Positions 23,849-34,359 of a stretch of DNA of 64,000 bases are shown in pieces. The translations under genes were made by a program, and so were the position numbers. The stretch's first letter is position 1, and every line of letters begins with the position of its first letter. Under the pieces are notes generated by a model. The model saw only the letters and a program-made list of their open reading frames with translations, did not search any database and was not told the DNA's origin. Source of the stretch: Taenia hydatigena (lineage: Eukaryota > Platyhelminthes > Cestoda > Cyclophyllidea > Taeniidae). The stretch spans positions 20,875,155 to 20,939,154 of the forward strand of contig JADWOT020000004.1 in assembly GCA_036345935.2 (NCBI GenBank), given 5' to 3'.

Positions 23849-24603
23849 TGAAAAGCTTCCTTCTTCCGAGTCAACATCGAGTTTGTAATCAGGCAGGTTG
23901 AGGGCAGATTGGTGAGCAAGATTGATTGACGATATTAATGAAGCAGCAGTTGAGTCACAGAACTGAAGCGGGTCATGGTTAAGCAATGCTCGACCTGTGC
24001 TTGACGATTCTGCCAAAATATTTAGGGTTGTCGTACGTCTCGCAAAGTTTTGACAAAGACGAGTTCACGCTAAGGTAAGTCATCCGTGGTGGTAGCCTTA
24101 TCGGTGGAATGGCGGCATGGCGACTCCAAACGACACTGCATGCGCATTGGCTCGTCGTGACCTTGAAACTGCATTGCTGCATGGACTCAAGTTAAAGCTG
24201 ATTTGCTTTACGGCTCCGTTGCGTCGACCAACAAGAACGTCTTGAGGTCTTTTGTTCAATTCATTTCACGTTTCAATGATGGGATGTTGTCTGGTGCACT
24301 GTTGAAGCCTGATTGTAGCTTGTAATTAAATGAAGCAACCATTTATCAGATGTAAGGCCCTTTGATTGCCTAGAGTAACTCTCCGAGACATGTGCATTGA
24401 TCTCACACACAGATGGTAATGGGATTGTCAGACAGGCGTTCGTGAGTGAGAAGACTGGGATTCTTTGCTGTGCACGATAGCATAGGAGAAGGGGGGAGCA
24501 CGCATGTGAGGAGGGTGGTAGGCAATGTAGGCGGTGTTGTGTAGTAAGTGGTGGATGGTGGGGCGTGGTGTGTGTAGGGTAGCGCGTCGCGACGTGGCGC
24601 GTC
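23849..24603. other. spacer and 5' flank of broken tRNA-Phe, arm 2
   Basis: Mirror of the arm 1 segment. The last ~125 bp are G-rich and end in a CpG-rich motif (GCGCGTCGC repeated at 24582-24590 and 24598-24606, and the palindrome CGTCGCGACG at 24585-24594). Confidence 0.65.
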
Positions 24604-24665
24604 GCCGTGATAGCTCAGTTGGGAGAGCGTTAGACTGAAGATCTAAATGTCCCCGGGTCGCGGCA
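24604..24665 (+). pseudogene. tRNA-Phe(GAA) broken by 11-nt deletion, arm 2
   Basis: Matches the intact arm 1 gene from the acceptor through the variable region, including GAA in CTGAAGA. Then CCCCGGTTCGAGCCCGGG becomes CCCCGGG. The lost 11 nt remove the T loop and half the T stem, and with them the B box (GGTTCGAGCC). The RNA cannot form the elbow, and Pol III transcription should fail. The deletion endpoints fall in a CCCGG direct repeat, pointing to slippage or microhomology-mediated loss. Acceptor ends are unchanged, so the event looks recent. Confidence 0.93.
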
Positions 24666-24832
24666 TCCCTTTACGCACCACTATTGGCACGTCGTCTTCT
24701 AGTCCGCACGCCACCACACAGGCCCACAAGACGCGAAAACATTCACAGTGAGGACAGTGGCAGCGAAGCAAAGCAAGCCACTTGGAGTGCAATAAACGGC
24801 ATCGTAGCGAGGAAGGCAATAGCAGAGATGCA

Positions 24833-24914
24833 CGACGCAGGTGAGATTCGAACTCACGCGGGGAAACCCCAATGGATTAGCAGTCCATCGCCTTAACCAC
24901 TCGGCCACCGCGTC
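24833..24914 (-). tRNA. tRNA-Ser(GCT), arm 2 copy
   Basis: Identical over all 82 nt to the arm 1 gene: anticodon GCT in loop CTGCTAA, long variable arm, T arm GTGAG-TTCGAAT-CTCAC, discriminator G. Reads leftwards, converging on the broken tRNA-Phe with a 167-bp gap. Four substitutions relative to arm 1 surround this pair (pairing with 18315, 18524, 18630 and 18675), but none is inside the tRNA-Ser gene. Confidence 0.97.
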
Positions 24915-25258
24915 ACGTCTTGCGTCCGCTCCACTCCCCACTCTCTCCACCCCCTTGCCCTCCCTCACCCTCCCCCCCTCTACCCCTCCCCCTACCCACT
25001 CCCCTTCCTCCCTCCGCTTGCCCTCCGCCTCCTCTACCCACCACCCTCTCACCACATCATCACTTCCCACCTGCTGCACATCCACTCACCTCAGCCTTGT
25101 GCACATCGCCATTCCCCTCCACACTGCAACACTGTGCTCACCCTCACCCCTCATGTTTCACTCTCTCTACCACCCCCTCTCCTTCACATCTTCACTCCTG
25201 CCCCAACAACACCATTCCACCGACCACCACTCCTGCTCCGCCCATTCCCCTACTGTCA
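24915..25258 (-). repeat. C-rich 5' flank of tRNA-Ser, arm 2
   Basis: Mirror of 18090-18433. C/CT/CA-rich on plus, hence G-rich on the tRNA-Ser sense strand. Confidence 0.85.
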
Positions 25259-28187
25259 ATTTCACCCACTCGGGTAGCTCAGTGGTCCAGTGACATTCCT
25301 GTTGAATGCCGCTTTCCTCCCGCTCATGAAGCACTACGCAGCACTGTGGTGTGGTGTGGTGTGGTACGGGAGAGTCTCGGTAACAGTGGGTGCCACAGCA
25401 CGTGGAAGTAGACTTGTGTCCGAAGGGGAATGCCATGGGATAAGATAGAAAATTTTCATTTTTGACCAAACTCTGCATTAAGTAGGATTTGGACCAGTAT
25501 GGAGCCCTTTCCTCTGTCTATATGTGCAAGTCCCATACCAGCAGTCACGCCCGCCAATGACCCGGCTTTAGGCCAAAGTGTCCGACGCGGTGGTGGTCTT
25601 GGTAAGGGGCGTAGCTTAATGGTGGGTTCGGTTGACATCTCCACATCAATCACCATGCCTTCACACAGGATTGCCCAGGACCATTTCATAACAAAGTATT
25701 TCAACAAATTGAAACCTTCTATTCTAACACGCTTGTCAGACAAGTCGTGCCAACTAAGTGATACATACGGAAAAAAGCATTTGGAAACGCGAAATTGGGT
25801 TGGATGATTTCAAACGATGATAACTACACCCTGATAAACTATCGGTAAGAGTGCCATATGGAGTGAACTTCTTATCGCTAGTTCCTCTTCGAACACTAGA
25901 GTCTGCATAAAATGGAAATAGCAGTGGCTCCTGTCTACAAATCAAAGCTACTGGCATGAGGCCAAATTGAGCTCGTTCATCAAAGCTGCATTTGAGGTGG
26001 TTGTAAAAACACTTAAGGCGCTTCTCAGTTCTACACAAAATAATGATGCCACGGAATAAACAGTAAATTCCATGCTATTTCGTTTCTACTCGCCTTACTC
26101 GGGCCTCCTATTAGTGGGTTGCCAAAGTGCAATTACATCGCATACCCTGTATCCTAGCCAAAGCCATTTTAAAGTGAGGTACCATTTGCTCTGAAAGGAT
26201 GCACAAGTATTCACTCATCTGTGCATAATACGAACCCGCTTTACCACCAGATGGAAATAGTGCGTGAGTGGATTTGCACGAGGCATACTCTTTGTGGATT
26301 AAATTTACTGAACAATCGTCAATTAGCGCGTATCAAAGATTGAGTCCTCGTTCATGGCGCTGTTGAAAAGCCTGAGCACTTAGTCCTTTAAATGCCGGTA
26401 CACAGACGCTGTCCTTGTCTGCCTGATGACATGACTGTCAGCAGGATGTACAGAATGCCGATGGTGGTGTTGGGTCCGCTCGCTTACCAAATGCCGAGGT
26501 GATGTTACGCCAATCTGTGCCTCCACTTAGATGACAGCGACACGGGGTCACTGTGATGTTGTTGTAAGAAAGTTCTGAGGTAATGAAATTAAGCATGCGG
26601 AAGAGTAATAGCCTTAAGTTTGATAGAACCTATTTCCATAATTAATAAAGCCAGTCTGTCCATCTGCATCGTGGTGGTGGTAGTTGTGCTATAAACCTGA
26701 TAGTAAACATTAGCGAATCACTGCTTCATTGTTTGGGTATCGAATCGGAAATTCGATTTATGAATGCACGCATATTTATGCATTTTGAATAGCTTTAAGT
26801 TGAAGGAGGTTTCGAAATGCTCATCAGTTAGTTATGCAAATAATCGAGCATCTGGGTATTCGAATGTGTGATTAGCACTGCATGCAGCATTAATGAAAAA
26901 AGTGCAGCGTTCTTATGTCTTGAGTGCAGTGTTTCTCACTCCAACTTTGGCGTTGATGTACTTAGAACGAGTAGGCGAGTTGGCTCATGGCAAATTTTAT
27001 GGCGCAGTGATTGTTAAAGAGACGCAGATATTGCAGGCCACACGCATTCAGGGTACGTATCCTCCTCGAGAGACGATGACATCCATCCAACACGAAGCCA
27101 ACACTTTCTGACCGCTTCTCGCCCAGTGAGTGCGTTCAGACAAGCATGCATACCACCCAGTCAACAAAGCTGATAGATTTATGTTGGCAAGAACAAAGAC
27201 GTCACTGAACTAAACCGTACTCATTGTATCAAAGTGTAACTAAAACACGTGCAAAACTATCAACAGGTGAGAAATTGTCAGTAGGGATACATCTGCTTCA
27301 CACATCGCAAACCGCCCTAACACAGACAATCTTCACTATTGGTGCTAGTTCATAAAAAGTGCTTCAAATGAAGTTGAAGGTACTAAATTGAACACATGCG
27401 ATCCCAAAGTCCAATTGTTGCTCCAATATCCAGCAGAAATTGTGAACTATGTTTTGCTATTTGCAGTAACTCCAAAAGCAGACTCTACTGCTGATGCTCC
27501 GGTGATGCACCGTGCTTTGAGAAAAAGGAGCACAATCGGCTGCGACTGACAGAAAATGCCATAGCATGGAAGCCGCGACTATTGCTTCGCTAATTTAGCT
27601 CAGGTACAAGCACCTTAGATGGATAATTATATGCCACTGGAAAATTTGCAATAACTTCAAAGTAGTCTGAACAATTTTTTACTGGCCTACTTCATAGCTT
27701 GCAGTTTTGAGTCTCAATTGATGCGACGAAGAGGATTAGTCTCACTTTCAATTCGCCACGTCAAAAGACGGCGAGCTTAGGTAGAGTACCAAGGCGCCTG
27801 TTTAAAGGTACTACTGCAACGCATTAGTGCAGCCCAACCAACTGGAGTATTCTTGGCACTTAGACAGTTTTGCAAATAGACAGGTTTGCAATGCAAAGTC
27901 CTATGCTCCGATGAAATTAGCTAAAATACCAACTTCTGTCCAATCAAGGGGGCACTCTACCGTCATACTTCAGGCTAGCATTTACGAACTTAAAGTGGTC
28001 ATTTCATCAAATGTGATTAGGGGAGCACAGCAATTCAAAGTGAAACCGCTATTATCGTCCAGTGAAGGGATGCACAAGTCTATCCAGACATGCAAGTGTT
28101 ATCGCGACCATTAGTTCAAGCAAATAGATGCCTGTTCATCAATTTCTACTTTGAATCTTCCATGTTCGTGAATCGACACGAAAGTGT
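25259..28187. other. arm 2 interior, no gene seen
   Basis: Mirror of 15161-18089. No recognised gene. Confidence 0.6.
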
Positions 28188-28250
28188 CACTCCGATGCGT
28201 CGATTATTTCAATTTGTTCACGCATGCCACTCAATTCTTTTCAATAGCAA
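28188..28250 (-). repeat. dispersed repeat R2, arm 2 copy
   Basis: Mirror of 15098-15160. Confidence 0.65.
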
Positions 28251-28275
28251 GTAGTTCGTGAAACACAGTGGTGTG

Positions 28276-28460
28276 TGTAGTACTTTGTGTGTTAGAACTG
28301 CTGGTTTCTGTCAAGGACACAGAGGTGGCCATATTGCCCTAGCTGCGTGGGCTGGCCTCTGAGCCATGCCAGCAGCCTTTTTCCCTCTGTCCGGTGAATA
28401 TATATATTCTACCTAGCATTCCGCCTTCTTTTGCCTTCAAGGGAGCCTCGGGACGCTACA
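28276..28460 (+). mobile_element. solo LTR of TRIM family, arm 2
   Basis: 185 bp, TGTAGTACTT...GCTACA, flanked by GTGTG on both sides (the complement of the CACAC duplication in arm 1). Sense strand is plus. Confidence 0.9.
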
Positions 28461-31400
28461 GTGTGGCTGGCGAGAAGGCGTGCGACTACACTGACGGTTC
28501 CCATTTCGTCATCGGCTTGCCTTCCAGCATAGCACGTGGTTGCATGGCAGCTTATTCGTTTAAACTCTAACAAATGTGGAGCCCGTTGCAATGATCATAA
28601 CATGGAGTAGAATGCGGCTGCTCTAATACTACGGAGAAGACTGAAGTGATGCAGTGAAGTCAACCTATGAATGGCATACACCATCCAGGTTGACAAATGT
28701 TCCAACCGGTGAAAGTTTGTCTTCTCTACTGCAGAAAACACCTCATTGAGGTGGTCGAAAGCCCGCACCCGAATGCCACGATAGGATAAGCAGCAATAAA
28801 TGCATACGCCGTTCATCCTGCTCCTTATGACTAGCGCGGAGGAGTAGATGAGCTCTATGCGCCCTACACACCGATTCGCGTTTACATTGCAAGCGCGATG
28901 ACACCGATCGTAGGCGATCGTAGGTCCACGTCCCAGAGCAGCTACAATTCTAACACAAGCAGTCTTCAAAATGGTCAAGCTGCAAATAACAATTGGAAGA
29001 CCACATTACCGGTCGAACAATCAACCTCCGAAATTACTGCCTGTTGGGAATCTTACCTCAATCCGAGAATGCACTTGTCACCATCACCTCGTATGCGTTT
29101 GAGAACAATAGCCGACCGCATTCCTTTTGAGCGGCTGCATGGATACTTAGCCATAATCCCAGCCACATGCAACTACCACAGCGTCTAAATTATGAAGATA
29201 TTTCAATTCCCTGAAACAGACCCAACTCAGTAGCCAAAAACCTCTCACGAAACCTCCAAACCACCAGCGCTGTCGTTCACAAGGCCGAATGGCAGGATCT
29301 GACAATGCATGCAAATCGACATCAATAGCATTCCTCCTGATGGCAATCTGGAGGCCACCGCTTCATCTGCCAAGCACTACTGATACAGCCCCAAAAATAC
29401 TTCTTGAAGCACTAATCGTTGCAAAAACTGTTGAATAAACCACTGTGGAACACAACTTCTGACGTTTCATGAGCCTATTTATGAGTGCAAACAGCGATCG
29501 TGCCTTTAATTACAAACAAGTCAAGTGGCATCTCTCAATCCACCCTACTTCTGAGGGCGAGTCAGACGTCTCAAATACCATTCAGCTGAACAATCTCAAA
29601 CCAGGTGCCGGACTGTAGACAAAATAACGACCTAACGTCCACGTCACCACCACGCCAAATGATCTTCACCATAACCAACCACTGGTGACTGCTCGCAATT
29701 TTGTATAACTACAAGACGCTTAAGAACCTTGTTCCACTTCATGGGAGAGAAAGGCGCTAGCCAATGATTGCAAGAAACTCAGTGCCCTCAGCTCCCAAAA
29801 TTAGCAGCTAAAGTGGGGCAGGCAACGTACTTGCATGCCCGAGAATTCAGTCGAACCGAAGAGGTACTTACTCCGGGGTTATAGGCACCTCAGCTGACGC
29901 TTTATGGCTCCTGTCAAATGCGATGAACACTTGCTGTGAATTTCACTGCACAAAGTGTTTGCTTGCGAGACAGTCAGCGCAGTCCTAAGCACTGTTGACT
30001 TGATGTCACTTCAGCCCCATCTTGTTAACTTTGGTTTCCCGTGTGATGCGTTGGGGTGCGAAAGGAATGGCGATATAATGGGAGGAATGAAGAGGGTACG
30101 GATAAGGATGTGGTGGTACCCCTGTCTTATAGCGAAGACCACACCCTATTCCTTCTACAGTAGGAAAGTAAACGTCACTGCTACCTCGAATCCTCTGCAT
30201 GTTGCAAGCTTCTTATGATGCCTCAGCTGAGTAAATTTGAATGGCGTTCGATAGTTCTTTTGCCCGATCATTGAGAAGCCATATTCTACAGCACTTATTA
30301 TTTATTCAGGATTGCGATCTGAGCTTCGTGCAGGTTTGAGATGCGAAAGATGGTGGAATTGCCCCGCATGCCTCGTGCCTTAGTGCGATTGTTTTGCTTC
30401 GACATATGTCCTGCCGAAAGGAATGTAGAATAGGAAGTCAGAGTAACACCCTTAATATTGTCTTCGGATGACTACGAGCATCGGTCGTTACAGTAGAACT
30501 TTTTGTAAATGAAATGTGCAAACATACAGCGGTGAGATCGGCATTTATTTTTCCTCATTGTCTCTTCATAAGTTTACAAACGTCACCCAGCCTTCAATCG
30601 GTACCTGGGCAGCCTCGTTGTGGGATAAACCGCTCCCCTGTCTTGGTACACAGCGTGTGCTAGCTCCTGGAAAATGGAAATGTTTGGGTGCGTTTGGATT
30701 CACTGTTTCTGCGGAAACTTTGCTCTTTGTACAAGTTATTGCCAAGATAAGCGTTAGTCATCATGATTTCATTTGCTGAATGTCCACGAGATCGCCTATT
30801 GTGGGCTGCGAATGGGATTGCCACCACCAGAAACTTTATTGATGCATGGACACACGACCGTCTTTAATATGGTTGCATCTCTCAAATGTCTTGCGTGCTT
30901 GGTGTAGATGTAAGCAGGTTTAGGATTTGTCTTGTTGTTCACAATAAGCTTCATCACAAGCTGTTGAATTCACGCGCACAAAACCGCTCTGCTTGCCACC
31001 TTGATTTACGCTGTATGGCATGGAAATTGCCTATAATGCGTGTGCCATTCACTATTATTACTTGCTCGTCCTTGGGTGGCCTACACATTCAATGCAGGTC
31101 CGAATGCCTTCCTCCTTGCACTGGTGGATGGCGCACCTCTGGTGCTGGCTCCCCCTGTTTTGGCGTAGTAGGAGTGGAACGAGGAAGAGATGGAGGAGGA
31201 GGAGGAGGGGGGGGGGGCGGTTTGGGTGATTATGGGGATATAATGGTTACCAAGACAGCGCGTTTGGGACCCAAGCAAGTCGTCACGAGGAGGTTGATGC
31301 ATCCAATCACAGGATCTATTATGGGCCTAAGGTTACCTGACTGAGTAAGACTGGTTAGTACACACATTGTTCTTTTACCATTGTAGAGGTTTCTGAGGTG

Positions 31401-32159
31401 ATCGTCACGATGCATTGCATTAATTCATTCCAACCCTAGCAATGAGTCGAGTTAGTATTGTTGTCAGCGATTGCGTGCAAGACTTGGTATGACGTCTCTG
31501 CGAGAGAAGCCTCTCAAAAACTGGTATTTTCAAGTTGCTGTACGAAATTAGTTAAAAAAGGGAAATTCAAAATTTAGTGGAGGAGCAAAGACAAGTCAAC
31601 CACGTAATTAGCAAAACGACACATTAAAGTTGAAAAAGTGGTTGGGATAGGCGGCAACAATGCAGAAACTAAAAAGCGACGACTTTCTGTTCGCAAATTA
31701 TACGTTATTCCCAAACCCAAGGCAGTATCCATACCTATGTAACAACATGGCATGCAACGAACTGATTTAAAGCCAACTTTATCGCATTCTATAAAAAAAG
31801 AATAATCATGCGAAAAGTTATAAAATATTAATTAGAACTTTAGGGGAAAGGGGAAACAATGAAAGCAGAGGAGTATAGATTGTAAAGACAACTCATGCAA
31901 GCGTGGATTGGAGTATCACTGCTGGCATGAGTGAGACGCCACCTAGAGGTGGCTCATTTTGTGTCTGCTGCCACAGGTCTGCTGGCTTGTTGGCATTGCG
32001 TGCGCATGTGCCTTCATTCATGCTGCGCATTGCGGGCTACCGGTCGCGGTGTTGGCGGATGGACACTAATGAATCGATTGGTAGGTAGCGATGGAAGAAG
32101 ACAAATGGATCGGTCGGTTGATAAGTGGACCGCTTGTCAGGCATTAAAGAGTAGGTGGG
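28461..32159. other. arm 2 interior, no gene seen
   Basis: Mirror of 11191-14887. Includes a GGA/poly-G tract near 31194-31218. No recognised gene. Confidence 0.6.
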
Positions 32160-32600
32160 TGGGTAAGCGGAAAAGGTGGTTGGTGGTTGGCGGTTGGAAG
32201 GGTATGAATGCGAGTGCATTTGTTGGGGGGAGGGGGGAGAGGGGAGGGCATGTTTGGTGTGAGCGGTGTTGGCGTGGGAAGGCAGAAAAGGGTGGCGCGG
32301 ACGCAAGGCAAATGGAGGGCAGAGATGGATGGTGGTGGAATAGAGGGGGAGGGGGAGGTGATTGCATTGGAGGGCGTAGCGTAGCGTAGCGTTGCGTTGG
32401 GTTGGGTTGGGCTGGGCTGGGCTGGGCTCCGAGGCGATGGATGGTCGGCTGGCTGGCTGATTGGCTGGGTGGGTGGGTGGGTGGTTGAGTGAGCGGAGGA
32501 GTGGAGGGAGGTAGTGAGATGAAGAAACAACAAGGGAGGGGGGGAATGAGTAGAGGGCAGGGGGAGACGGAGGAGGGGAGGTGAAAAGGCGAGAGTGAGT
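32160..32600 (+). repeat. G-rich 5' flank of tRNA-Pro, arm 2
   Basis: About 440 bp of G/GA/GT-rich low-complexity DNA upstream of tRNA-Pro on its sense strand, with GGGT, GGCT and GGGG runs. Confidence 0.85.
32374..32427 (-). repeat. drifting period-5 tandem repeat, arm 2
   Basis: Reads CGTAG units, then CGTTG, then GGTTG, then GGCTG, with a constant period of five. Mirror of 10921-10974. Confidence 0.85.
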
Positions 32601-32672
32601 GGCCTGGTGGTCTAGGGGTATGATACTCGCTTAGGGTGCGAGTGGTCCCGGGTTCAAATCCCGGCCAGGCCC
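32601..32672 (+). tRNA. tRNA-Pro(AGG), arm 2 copy (canonical)
   Basis: A 72-nt cloverleaf. The acceptor GGCCTGG pairs perfectly with CCAGGCC. The D arm is GGTCTAGGGGTATGAT, the usual proline form, with A at position 21. Anticodon stem-loop CTCGC-TTAGGGT-GCGAG carries AGG. T arm CCGGG-TTCAAAT-CCCGG; discriminator C. No intron. A TTTT terminator begins 32 nt downstream. Of the two copies this one matches tRNA-Pro consensus better at all three differing positions, so it is probably the ancestral form. Confidence 0.97.
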
Positions 32673-32703
32673 CCGCGCGGTTGCTGTCCTGCCCTTGCCG
32701 CCC

Positions 32704-32707
32704 TTTT
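32704..32707 (+). terminator. Pol III T4 terminator of tRNA-Pro, arm 2
   Basis: TTTT 32 nt past the tRNA 3' end. Confidence 0.65.
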
Positions 32708-34359
32708 CCTAGGTCCACCACCGCTGGGTGGTCCAGCTCTGACGCCAGAGCAGTAGCGCTTTATTACTTCCAATGTGTTCGCTCTTACTCATCGGCTCTC
32801 GTTTGCATAGCCTTTGCTCTTCGTCCTGCTGGTGCGCCATTCCCTCCATTTCACCTTGCATGTGGACGCGTTTGTGTGGCGACTCCAAGCATGCGTGGAG
32901 CAGTGTCGCCCTCTGATTCCTTCTTTAGCAATGTTCGGTGAGGGAGGAACCTGAGCTGAAATAGAAGTGCTGGCAGGGCCATTGGGAGCTGGACAGTATG
33001 TGGTGTCATTTTCTCTTGGATACAGCGGCAATAAGTGCAAAATAGACAACCGAAGAATTGACTCTCGTGTGCATATGAGGAATAACCTGTTACAGTAAGT
33101 AACAGTCCGTCTAACATGGAACCGAGTACGCGAGAATCCCATGTGTCAACGAGGTGGACTGCTGTTAGCGCATCCTTCTTTCTTAACCAAAATGTAATGT
33201 GTTTTTGCATCCGTTTCTGTACCACGGTTCACTTTAGTCCACCTGATCGCTTGTGGTAGCCTAAATTCGAAATGAAGGTATCCGTTCTTAGTGGCTTAAT
33301 GCCTAGTAATCTTGTAAGCATTACCAAGTTACGCTAAGTGCCAACTTCACCTTCGCTCCATGCTTGAATTGATTGTAATTCATGAGCTACTCTTGCCATT
33401 TATCTGCAGCGCGTTTTATAGTTCATGCATAGCAAGAGTTGCATTATCCATGCTATTCCAATATGCGTGTTGGTGGAATATATCGTGCCTATTGAATGCT
33501 TTACATTCTGATTATGCATTGGCTTTTATAATCACTATTTAGGCACTTCAAATTTAATGCAAATTTAATTTAGTTTGCTTCGATAGGACCTTGACTGCAT
33601 AATTTAAAACGAGTTGTAGGCAATATTTGCGTCGTGGTTAGGACTTTGTTGGAGAATCACCAAATGGCAACTTGCGCCGCATAATCAACCACCCCAAGTC
33701 ATGGCTGCATTATTTTCTGTTAGTCTTACCTTTATCAATGCGTTTGTGCCCGATTGGAAGGCAGTGCAATTTCTAGCTGCCCCTTTTGATGAAACAAGTG
33801 CGATTTGCTTAGAACTTGCCCATAAGCACACTCATGAAGCAGCCCATCTCATGACTCCAATTGCTCCAACTACCGTCTCAATCCATGGCACACCAAGGAC
33901 AAAACTAAACGTCAACATATTAGTTGTGTCATCGACGCGGCTTTAAAAGATGGTTAAGTAAGTAATATTTTCTCGAAACTTCTGCAAACGAGAGACGATC
34001 ATGTCATTTGCCATCACGTCAACAAGGAAGCAAGATGATATAACCTCGGCTTTTTTGATGTGGGCGGTCCCTGTCTTATGACATTTCGGCCAGATAGTAA
34101 TCAGTTGGACTGTATCCCAGGTTGAAGGGGGATGGTTTTTTATTAACGTGTGCGAGTCATCTCACAGAAAGACGTGGATGCTTAGCTATTGGCCAGCAAA
34201 GCCTGAGGCTGAGCGTACGTTGAGTCTGTACCCGAGTGAGCTCCTGATTGCATTCTCGACACTTGGTCAACTTAGTCACGTAAATCGACTAATGACTGAC
34301 TGACATTGAGTTTGGGTTGACTGTAGTCTCACTTGTAGTGCAACAGACGCAGTAACCAA
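32708..34359. other. outer arm 2, no gene seen
   Basis: Mirror of 8989-10640. Contains the arm 2 copy of repeat R1 at about 33133-33257. No recognised gene. Confidence 0.6.
33133..33257 (-). repeat. dispersed repeat R1, arm 2 copy
   Basis: Mirror of 10091-10215, aligning in reverse with 39647-39768. Confidence 0.7.

Larger units (their letters stand above)
22277..34359 (-). repeat. arm 2 of 25-kb inverted repeat
   Basis: Reverse complement of 8989-21063, 12,083 bp. The 8-bp length difference is exactly explained by the 19-nt segment kept here and the 11 nt lost from tRNA-Phe here. Carries the same four RNA genes and the same solo LTR as arm 1. Confidence 0.97.
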
